Origin: Camillea tinctor
Lineage: Eukaryota; Ascomycota; Sordariomycetes; Xylariales; Xylariaceae
Assembly: GCA_022578605.1 (NCBI GenBank)
Contig: MU394069.1
Coordinates: 186,001 to 250,000, forward strand
Direction: 5' to 3'
DNA length: 64,000 nucleotides
Of this stretch, positions 47,148-57,276 are shown piece after piece. The notes under the pieces were generated by a model. That model saw only the letters and a list, made by a program, of their open reading frames with translations. It searched no databases and was not told the origin of the DNA. Every line of letters starts with the position of its first letter. Positions within the stretch are counted from its first letter, which is position 1. A program made the translations under genes and the position numbers.

Positions 47148-49632
47148 ATGGCACCTGGTGTACTAATCCAGAACGAAAAGCCGGACGGCCATGCCATTTC
47201 CAAGAATAATGTTGGGGATGCACGAAGTTTGGTGGAAGCAGAGAAGAGATTACATCCCATTGTACTCAAAACATTCAGACTTCTGATCGCCGACCTATGC
47301 CAGCAGTTCAAGGGCGGTCATCCTGGGTAAGTGTGCAAGTTGATAGTGAGATTCCCATATACCTAATTTTCTGAATTATAGGGGTGCCATTGGTATGGCT
47401 GCGATAGGTGTTGCCCTTTGGAAATATGTTATGCGCTATGCACCTCACACACCCGACTTCTTTAACCGTGACAGGTTTATTCTCTCAAACGGTGAGTAAA
47501 AGCATATAACTATCATGAAAACTTTCCACATCAACTGACGGGCTAACTTAATAATCACTCTTAGGCCATACATGCTTGTTCCAATACACTTTCTTACATC
47601 TAACGGGATACAAAGCCATGACCTTTGACCAGTTAAAATCTTATCACTCAGAGCGACCAGATGCGTTATGTCCTGGACACCCCGAGATCGAGCACGAAGG
47701 CATTGAGGTTACGACGGGACCTCTGGGTCAAGGTGTAGCGAACGCTGTCGGCCTAGCGATGGCCACAAAACATCTCGCCGCAACATTTAACAGACCAGGA
47801 TTCGATATCGTGTCGAACCATACGTGGTGTATGATTGGAGATGCGTGCTTACAGGAGGGCGTAGCACTAGAGGCAATCTCCTTAGCAGGACACTTCCGCC
47901 TCAACAACTTGACGATTGTGAGTGAACTAATGTGAAAGAGCTATGAATGGCTTCTAACAGACCCAGATATATGATAACAACCAGATAACTTGTGACGGTA
48001 CAGTTGACGTAAGTGAAACATCAGTCTAAAACCAATTTTCACTTAATACTAACTATTGGACTAGTTGACCAACACCGAAAACGTAAACGAAAAGATGAAG
48101 GCATGTGGTTGGAACGTTGTCGATATCGAAGATGGCAACTTCGACATAATAGGCATTGTAAACGCTCTTGAAAACGCCAAGCAGTCTGACAAACCCACCT
48201 TCATCAACGTACGAACAGTCATTGGGCTGGGTAGCAAGGTTGCCGGGACGGCCGTCGCTCACGGAGCGGCGTTCGGCCCCGAGGACGTTGCAAACATGAA
48301 GCGCGCAAACGGGTTTGACCCGGAAGCGCACTTCGTGATCGGCGACGAGGTGAAGTCGTTCTTCGAAGGGCTACCGGCACGGGGGCAGGGCTACGTCAGC
48401 GAGTGGGATAACCTCCTATCGAGATACAGCGAGGCGCACCCGGAGCTTGCTTCGCGGTTTCGCAAGCGAATGACTGGAGAGATAGATCCCGTGTGGAGAG
48501 ATCTCATCCCGAAGCCTGGAGCCTTCCCCCAGAAGCCCACGCCCACCCGAGCGTCGAATGGCTTATGTCTAAACCCGATAGCGAAGGACGTCGATAGCTT
48601 CATGGTTGGGACAGCGGATTTGTCTCCTTCCGTGCACATGTCTTGGCCTGGGATGGTCGACTTCCAACATCCGGACCTGCGTCCCAACTGCGGCATCAAC
48701 GGCGACTATACCGGCAGATACATACACTACGGTGTGCGAGAACACGCTATGTGTGCCATAGCAAACGGCCTTGCTGCTTTTGCCCCAGATACTATCGTAC
48801 CGGTGACATCGTCGTTCTTCATGTTCTATCTATACGCAGCGCCAGCTGTCAGGATGGGTAAGTTTACACTTCACTATATATTTAATGTGCCAAATGGTAG
48901 AGGAAAGAAAAAGCACAGAGAGAACAGGACACTAATCCAGCAAACCTCCCAGGCGCCCTACAACGCCTCCACGTCATCCACGCCGCCACCCACGACTCCA
49001 TCGGCATGGGCGAAGACGGCCCCACCCACCAGCCCATCGAGCTCGCCGCGCTCTACCGCGCCATGCCCAACCTACTCTTCTTCCGGCCGGGCGACAGCGA
49101 AGAAACCGCGGGGGCCTGGACAGCGGCGATCGAAGCCCGAGGCACGCCGTCGATCATCTCGACGAGCCGCCACGCGGTGCCGCAGCTGCAAGGGACGCGG
49201 CGCGAGGGCGTGGCGCGGGGCGCCTACGTGCTGCAGGAGAACGAGCGCGCGGCCGTGACGCTGCTCGGCGTGGGCGCGGAGCTCTCGCACGCGGTCGACG
49301 TGGCGGCGCTGCTGAAAGATAGGGGAGTCGAGGCCCGCGTCGTGAGTTTCCCCTGCCAGCGGCTGTTCGGGGCCCAGCCCAAGGCGTACCAGCGCGATGT
49401 GCTGCGCCGGCACCACGCGCCTGCCGTGGTGCTCGAGCCGTACGCGCCGAATGGGTGGGAGAGGTACGCTGATGCGGCGGCGTGCGTGACGCGCTTCGGG
49501 CACAGTTTGCCGGGCAAGGCGGCGTATAAGTACTTCGGCTTTGACGCGGAGAGCTTGACGGAAAAGGTGCTGAGATACCTGGATATGGTCAAGGAGGATG
49601 AGCTGCTGAAGCATGAGTTTGTTGAGCTTTAA
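47148..49632 (+). CDS. Dihydroxyacetone-synthase-type transketolase
   Basis: Six exons, 47148-47326, 47382-47491, 47565-47917, 47967-48008, 48065-48857 and 48953-49632, give 718 residues. Early block: FKGGHPGGAIGMAAIGVALW. The thiamine-diphosphate motif runs from GDACLQEG (about 188) to YDNNQ (about 219), and CPGHPE at 132-137 is shared with transketolases. The pyrimidine domain has GDYTGRYIHYGVREHAMC with the catalytic Glu near 454. The blocks LSNGHTCLFQYTFLHLTGYK and CDGTVDLTNTE are closer to yeast dihydroxyacetone synthase than to housekeeping transketolase. Such enzymes move a two-carbon ketol unit from a ketose to an aldehyde. The C-terminus (LLKHEFVEL) lacks a consensus PTS1 (SKL-type) tripeptide, so it is probably cytosolic. 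It pairs with the divergent polyol dehydrogenase. Exon 4 is only 42 nt. Confidence 0.92.
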
Positions 49633-50446
49633 GGGAGCGAAGAGTTTGGAGGGATAAATACCTATGATGGGATTGGAACGTTTATAATCCTCTCTGGAGA
49701 CAGAAAGGGGTATTTAGAAAAAGGGGTTATCCGTAATGTATAAGCATGCTTACAAATAGAGCACGTTCAAAGGGTCTAGTCTTTCTTTTATACTATAGCT
49801 ACATAGCAATAACACTACTTATAGGTCTAGTAAGTTATAAGGTTATCTTTTAGTATCTCAATAATATGTAGGATTGAAGCGTTGTCAATTTTCAGGAGAA
49901 ATACTCATAAAAAGTGTATAGGTTATTGCTCGAGTTGAGCGATTTGAGTGTATTGACATTGTCACATATGTTATATTGGCTTAATACCTCCGTAACCTTA
50001 CCTACGAAAGTAAATACACGTCAATAGCCATAATTATAGAATTGATATAGATTTTTATAATATTCTATGTTTCTTTAATATATGAGAGAGTAAGACAACT
50101 GTACCTATACGATCAACTTAACCCTGACAAGTCATTGTTGTAGTGTTCTCACTACTCCGTAACCTACCTGGCAATCAATTGTGCCGAGGCTCTGTAAATT
50201 CAGCCTACAGCCACTAAAACGTCTCAGTAGACGCTAATAAATAATGCTAGACACACGACTAGTTACACCATTTATAGTCTTACTTAACATCGTCTTCTCC
50301 AACGTCTCCCACTTACACTGCAACTAACACCGACAACAACTACCATCGCATATAACATACTTTCATTTACCAAAAATCACCAAATCGAATCTCATTTTAT
50401 GTTTCTATCGTACTACAATAGGTGACTCGTGACGTAACATACCAAT
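49633..50446. promoter_or_regulatory. Spacer and promoter of the Zn-cluster-less regulator
   Basis: 814 bp, AT-rich, between the transketolase stop and the next ATG in tandem. The last 170 bp are CA-rich with few G, typical of a fungal 5' leader. I searched it for a Zn2Cys6-coding exon and found none; an in-frame stop (TAA at 50435) lies just upstream of the start. Confidence 0.5.
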
Positions 50447-52152
50447 ATGGAATCAACAGAGAGACTTCTAGACCAAGATTACGCAATGTTTGACCTGCTG
50501 GAAACAACAGCGGGTGCTACGAGTCCCTCGTGGCCCACGAACTACAACAGCGTGCCGAGGGGGCATGATGACATGATCCCCATCTTTCAGACGACGGCTT
50601 TGTCCGATACGACTCCTTCTGGAACATCTGCTGGCGCCCCATCGCCGAACTTCGCCTGGAAACCAGACGAATTCGTCCTCAACCAGGGCTATCAGACTTA
50701 CCGCGAGGAGTTGCGCGGGCTCATCTTCAATGCCGCACAATCGGCTGCGCCGACTCGGGAGGGGAGTCCTGCGCCTGGCCACGAGGCCTTCGCCCAGGCT
50801 CAGCCGGGGCTTAGCTCAGGGGACCACCAGACCCGCCGCACGACCGCTAAGATACTGGCTTCCCCAGATAGGATCCGGTATCTCAGGAACTATGTTTCCC
50901 AGGTTGCCCCGTGGGTAAGGAAACCCTGCAGACACGTTACATCCCAGTCTACACCTACCTGTGCTGTGTCTGCTCACCGTGTGGCGATTCATCTAGCTCG
51001 ATATGTTCGATAGCGACCATGCCTTCGGTCTGCAGTTGCCGGCCCTGGCTCGCACTTCACCGGCATTGCTATATGCCATCCTCGGCATCTCCGCTAGACA
51101 GGTAGAACGCAAAGAAGGGCGCAAGAATTCCTTCGACAGTCTCGAACTGTATCAAGAAGCGATCAGGCTACTGGCTCCGCTTCTCTTGGGTCGGGATCTT
51201 ATTAGCATCCCCATCTGCGTCATACTCTGCTGTCTAGAGATGATGTCGGCCAGTGCTCAAGACTGGCGGCGCCACCTAGAAGGCTGTGCGGCCCTCTTCA
51301 CCAATTTTGGGATCCACGGCTTTAGCGGTGGGCTGCTCCAGGCCGTATTTTGGTGTTATGCGAGAATGGGTCAGTCACTTTCACGAGCGAAATTTCGCAT
51401 CCCAAAAACCGATACGTCATGGAATATAGCTAATATAACAAGTTATTTTTGCCTAACTAGATGTCTGTGGTGCCCTAATCTCCGACGGTACGCAGAGCAC
51501 ACTCATACCTCCTAATCTATGGGCAAGCCCCGGCACAGATACCCGCCAAGTTCGCCAGCTATTCCTAGATTCTCAGTCCCCAGATATGCATGCTAATTAC
51601 GCCGTCTGGCTCTGTTCTCGGGTCTGTGAGCTCGTCTCGGAGCGGACCCGCTTCCGTGAACTGGGCGAGCAGAATGGGTGTACAGGCCAGCCCTTTGTTG
51701 ATCGTTGGGTTTCGTTGTGGGAAGAGCTCCAAGGTTGGCTCGGTACCCGACCCGTCGAATTCTACCCCATTAAGGAAGTGGATACGAAGCCATTTCCTCA
51801 AGTACTCTTCCCGCATTGGGCTGCCATCTCTTCAACCCAGCTGCAGCATACATCGTGTCTTTTGCTTCTTGACATAATGCCCAAGCCCATGAAATTAGAT
51901 CTTGGTATCGCTGGATCCCCCGTCTGGCATGCGAAGCGGATTTGTGGCATATCCTTGGCGAACGCCCATCAAGGCTGTCTGAACAATGCGATTCAGCCGA
52001 TATGGCTTGCTGGGAGACTTCTCAGTCACAAGTCCGAACACGATATAATTGTGAAGCTCATATGGAGTATCGAGACCCTGACCGGGTGGGGCACCTGCTG
52101 GAGGATACCAGACCTCGAATCAGTCTGGGGATACAAGGTCCGGAGAATATGA
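50447..52152 (+). CDS. Fungal-specific transcription regulator (Fungal_trans_2-like) without DNA-binding domain
   Basis: Exons 50447-50914, 50997-51369 and 51461-52152 give 510 residues starting MESTERLLDQDYAMFD. The region from about 140 is the helical domain of fungal regulators (ACR-2/ARCA type). The first intron falls in phase 0 after QVAPW, and exon 2 opens with LDMFDSDHAFGLQLP. The neighbouring regulator has the same junction (DVAPW then LDMCD). Near the C-terminus VWHAKRICGISLANAH parallels LWHARRICGISLNNDR of that neighbour. No Zn2Cys6 cluster is present or found upstream. It ends 36 bp from the stop of its convergent paralogue. It may be a cofactor or inhibitor of the paralogue, or bind DNA differently; this is inference. 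Confidence 0.8.
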
Positions 52153-52188
52153 GGCTATATAGACGATAGATTACCAAATACCGATCTT

Positions 52189-54242
52189 TCATGGTGCCCA
52201 TTCGCTACACAGTAGTGACTTGTAGGGGTTAATATCCCAGCCCGTAATGACACCGATACGATCGAACCCTTCTAGCAGCGTGTGATGCTGAGTCTCGTGG
52301 GTCATCCGCTTAGCCGCCATGAAAAGCGAGGCCACCAAGCTGGGATCCCAGCACTCGCGCCGATCGTTGTTCAGGGAAATACCGCAGATGCGCCGAGCGT
52401 GCCAGAGGAAAGACAGCGTTGCGGACCGCTGCCAGGTCGGTAGGGGCGCCGTCCGCGGCTTGTGCTGCAGCAGGAGCAGCATCGCCGTGTGGTAGAGCTG
52501 GTTCGCGAAGACGGCCGCCCCGCTGGTGAAGAACACAATGGGTATCCCGTCGTCGGCGTGGTCCAGCTCAATGATGGACTGGAACTCCTGCCGTCTCCGG
52601 ACGTACCACGAGTTCAGGTCGTCGACGAGAGACGTCCAGACGTCAACGATGTTCACGGGCGAGTCGGTAGAGCAGGCCCCATCCCCGAAGCAGAAATCCA
52701 GCGCCCGGATGCAGAACGCCAGGGGCCTGTGAGCCTCGACGAAAATATCCCTCGCCAGTTGTGTTTTGTGCCATGGTGTCGCCGGCTCGTCAAGGCGATG
52801 CGCGGAAACCGACAAGGCCCTTTCCTCGACCAGTGCCGTGGCAAGCTCTACATCGATTACGATCGTTAGCCTTTGAACATAGGGGGTTGTAGAATAACAT
52901 CGTTTTCCTTTCACTTACCAAGCCGCAACACTAAGTGTAAGCCCAAAGTGCACACGATGGGCATGTGCCGTAGCGAGGGAAGTCCCTCCAGAAGATTCGG
53001 AAACCCGGGTCCCCGTCCGTCCGGTAGGCTGACCACATACTTCCTCGCTCTGATGAGCACCCGGCACAGGAACCTGACCTGGGACTCCACGTCGGCGACA
53101 TCAAGAACCGGTGTCGTCGAGCCGTCGTACCCATCCTCCGCGGCTAATTCACCCCCCGTATCCAAGCCCCTCTCCTGAGACGCCGCGGCCAGAGCCAGGA
53201 TCGCGCAGAGGAGCACCCGCGAGCGCTGCGCTAGGCAGGGGACGTATATACCGAAGCCTTGTCCTAGGTCGCACATATCAAGCTACCGAAGCGCGTCAGC
53301 GTCAAGAGCCAAGTATCAGGCCAAGGTCATGCTATACTCACCCACGGCGCCACGTCGTATCGATAATATTGCATCAGCTGGAGCACACGCTCGTCCGGCA
53401 AGTCATTACGGAACACGAGGGCGTTGTTGTCCGCCGTCTTCGCCGCAACGCCTGGAAGCCTTTCGCCCCCGTCGCCGTCGACCGTAGACCCCCCTTGCCG
53501 CGACGTTCTGGCAGGAGATAGCGCGCGCTCCGCCGGCGCGGCGGGCTCGTTGTCCTCGGCGCCTAGAGAGAGCAGGGCGTCGAGCGCGATCTGGTACCGG
53601 CCCGTCTGCGTGTTGGTGTCCGAACTCTCCGTCGGAGCGCTGCGGGGGGAGGCGAATTCCTCCGGCTGCGGCGCATTGGAGGATTTGGGGGACAGCACGT
53701 GCGATTCGTCTGCGCGGATGCTCGTTTCGGTGTCGTCGCTCGTCTGGCATGATTGCCCCCCAGGCTCGTCATCTGGCGTGGTAGCAGTGGGATGAGCTGG
53801 CGTTCGGGGCCGCTGGTCAGGCTCAGTGCTCGTCTGTCTCAGAGCACTTGGCGCGGGAGACTCGGGAGTCACGAACTATCGTGCGTGGTCATGAGTATAG
53901 GCATCATTAGACGATATATTCCACCTCGGAACGTACTTGAATGGTGCGATATCTTGCCGTGGGTGGTGTGTTTGATGATGAAGGTGAGTCGACCGTGAAT
54001 GAGTTCTGGGGCAGAAATGAGAGGCGAGTTCCGTAATTGCACTCAAACCCCCCATTAACGCATCGCTGGCAGCGAGGCTTCCCTTCATCGCCTATAATCT
54101 ACAGTAAGCCCAATGTCATGCGTGAGGGATGCCATTAACACGTCTGGCGGGCGCGCCAATGGTTTCCTAAGCGGGAGCGCTCACATTTGCGTCGGCGCAC
54201 GCGGCATTTCAGACAGCCGGTGCGGACCCTCGTCTTTGCCAT
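52189..54242 (-). CDS. Zn2Cys6 transcription factor (Fungal_trans_2-like)
   Basis: Minus-strand exons 54242-54185, 54091-53937, 53875-53342, 53282-52919 and 52847-52189 give 589 residues. The first two exons rebuild a perfect binuclear zinc cluster, with cysteines 10, 13, 20, 27, 30 and 37 in spacing CX2CX6CX6CX2CX6C. The intron cuts the codon of Cys20. After a Ser/Pro/Thr/Asp-rich linker comes the fungal regulatory domain from LMQYYRYDVAPW to the end, including LWHARRICGISLNNDR. Such factors act in the nucleus and bind CGG triplets. It shares intron position and C-terminal motifs with the convergent regulator next to it. By position it is the likely regulator of the dehydrogenase/transketolase pair. 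Starting at a later codon would lose the zinc cluster, so the short first exon is important. Confidence 0.87.
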
Positions 54243-57141
54243 CTAATATGCAGGTACCGCAATAGCAATCCTACTGCTGGTTGACAGGATGGGGATCTCC
54301 ATGCATTGCCAAAGAAGCAGGTTGTAGCGACGACCAGAAAGTATCATCGTTCGCCCATTCAGAGTCCAAACGACTAAGAAATTCCGATCCCTCTCTCCCT
54401 TGCTACCCCATTCTTTGATCTCCCCGCAAATCCCCCAGTTTTGGTTCCTCGGTTGGCTTGGGGGAAAAGCATGAGCCTTTAAAAAAGTTCATATTTAGTC
54501 GAGCGGCGAGTGCAAAAAGGGTAAGTTTAACCGCGGCTAGCAAAGACGTTAAGTACTAAATCGTGAACGGCGAGTCTAGACCTTGACCTAAATGCTATAC
54601 TCCTAAAAAGCACTAATTGATATATAACACCATTAACGCCATTTGTGTCGTTCAGCTTGAGTTATAGGATTTGTTCGATTGCCCTTTCAAGTATTTCGGC
54701 CAGGTTTAGACTGATGCATTCGGTGTTTTCGTATAATAGGAGTATACTATATACATAACACCCGCGTCACTTCTGGCGTATAAGAAGCTTCCTCGTCGTG
54801 CTGAGTAAAGGTATAACTAGTATATTTGCATGTCTCGGAATTCTCAATAACAGTATAATATATACCTAGGTATATGTGTGTTATATAGAATAGTCGTTGC
54901 TGATCTTTATATTTCGGAAATTCATGCTTACACGCAGGTACAAAGGGTCCTAAACTCCGGGAACCAGTTTGAGATGCATCTGTTGCATCCTGCAGGTTCA
55001 GGTACTTAAATCTTAATTTCTCTCTGTGCATTGTTGGCGTTTCCAGATCTTCTGGCGGAAATCATCCATATAGAGTATAGTCACCCTACTCCACGCCGAT
55101 CTAATGAATATAGAAACGATCCCATGGACGCTAATATGGGGAATTTAAGAAACGTGCTACATGTACCTTGTTTCTAATATTATAACTTGGATGTCACTAC
55201 GATGATTAACGGGATAGATATTTTACATGATCTAGGGTTGTAACGTTGCTGTGTATTATATGATGTTAGTAATACCGGCATTGTTGTTTAGTCCTACCCT
55301 ATTGCAGGACGTCAACTCTCAGATTGGTGCATGTAAGACAGGAGATCGTTCACTTACACGACATATTGTGATGAAAATGCAATGCTGGGTCACCTGCAAA
55401 GGTGAATGGTCAGTCTAGATGGATACAGAGGATACCAAGATAGCTGTCTGAAGAGACTAGTGGTGATGCTTCCCATAGTGGCTCTGCATATGCTTATCGA
55501 TTTAACTGGCAGGTGATTGGAAGACCATATGGCAAATGGATAATTGGGCATCTAAGCTGTACATATGCATCAGCATCATGCAAGGAGTGTCACTGACTGA
55601 CAGCAACACCACACGGAAGAATATTCGGGAAAACAAATAGTAGACCGCATGAGACGGAGACGAAGAACAACGCAACTACTTATAAAGTTCGAATCAGGAA
55701 GGTCAATACTTACAAACAGCATCTCATCCATGCCCGTCAACCACCCATGCCTAGTCTTGTTATCTCGAGTCCGCGCGTGTGGGACTATATTTTAACCTTA
55801 TATTAACGTTGATATCTAAGCTGAAACTAGTATGCATATGTAGTTGTACTATATCGTTTACACTACACTCACCCCCTGAGCGGATGGTCCTTACCGAGAT
55901 TGAGCGACCCTCCACCCTCCCCTGGGAATACAATTAGTATTAGTATTATTAGAAGATCGAGGAACAGACAAGACGCCAGTTCTTGGGACCAATCAACTGG
56001 CTTGGACTTATAGACCAGCCCGGGTGTGACTCTATTAGAGGGGAAACAAAAACAAGTACGATATAGAGGTTAGTGGCGGGCACTTTTAGTTCATGGATAT
56101 AAAAATTCTTCATGATGAAATCTTCTCTCGTCTTCACATCATCACTCCACACATGCATTAACTACCGTCTCACCGCTTATGTAGTGAGACTTACTATTCG
56201 TAAGCCGGTAAATCTTTCATGAATTCAGATAAAATTTTATTCCCCCCCACGTTGTAGCTCTTAAACCCTCAGGCGAACTTCTTTACTTAAGTGCCGCAAA
56301 AATTGTCTCAATAACTTCGGTTTTACGATACAGCAACAGCAACGACAGTAACATGACTTTTCTTTTTTTATAAATGGATAGATAAATTTGTATGAGATAC
56401 CTAGTAACAATCTCATTTATGGGTATATATAACTATAGAATTAACATTTTACACTAAATGAATGGATCTTTCCCGGGCATAATAACTAACTAAACAAAAT
56501 GCGCCGACCATTCCACATGACAGCCGCCTTTTATGCGGTTTCATAGATCATACCAAATCCTCCCTCCTCCTTATTCCGTTGTTGAGTAAATTTTTTTGGT
56601 GATTTTTTAAATCTTTTTTTGTTTCCAGTGCTGGGGCTCCCTTCCATCTAAATATGGTATTATTACAATTATGCCAAAAAGTAGTTTCCCGTTTCCCCCA
56701 ACGCCACATAAGCATTTGAGAAAATACTGCCGTTGTTTCCCTGATGTACCAATCGTCATTCATAACAGTAGCCCAAACCTGGTATATATGTGGTATTTTT
56801 TGAACGCCCCAAGAACAAATGATCAGTGGCTAACGAAGGTGGGGTCCCAGCAGGTGAATGTGCTGCATGGGACCGTATGCATTCTCGATATCGGAATGAT
56901 GTTGTTGTGGTTGATAATGTTGAGTTGTTTGGTTTTTGTCGTCCACCTTTCTCTGCTCGAAGCGTTCTCCAGGTTCGCCAGCGGATGCAATAGGGAATCG
57001 ACAGCAGTCTATACGGCAGGGTGATCGTATTATGATTCTAATAGTAGAGATCTTGAGCGAGTGTCGTGAGCCGACGAGGGTCGACCTCGAAGGGAGTTTG
57101 AAGCATCGGACCGGCCCGGTCGTATAGGAGCGTCGAGTTGC
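54243..57141. other. Intergenic, AT-rich
   Basis: 2.9 kb. The first few hundred bp are promoter of the Zn2Cys6 gene. One ACCTAGGT palindrome lies at 54864-54871. No supported gene. Confidence 0.5.
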
Positions 57142-57276
57142 TTATAGCACGCGCATGTTGCTGAGCCACCTCTTCGCGGCGATATGAGCCGTCTGGGTCT
57201 TGTGTTGAGGATGGCAGTACCAGCAACTGCCTGACGTGTACTCTGTTCCACAGTTGCAGCACTTGTGCATATGCAT
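57142..57276 (-). CDS. 44-residue zinc-ribbon-like microprotein (hypothetical)
   Basis: A minus-strand ORF of 45 codons begins MHMHKCCNCGTEYTSGSCWY and ends IAAKRWLSNMRVL. Two knuckles, CCNC (residues 6-9) and CWYC (18-21), are separated by eight residues and followed by His22 and His25, giving enough ligands for one zinc ion. A basic, Trp-containing helix follows. I do not recognise a named family. The dense Cys/His spacing within a complete ATG-to-stop frame is unlikely in the surrounding AT-rich spacer. It could also be the last exon of a longer, unrecognised gene, since Met3 gives a second possible start and no upstream exon was tested by transcript. Function unknown. Confidence 0.45.
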   Translation of the reverse strand: MHMHKCCNCGTEYTSGSCWYCHPQHKTQTAHIAAKRWLSNMRVL

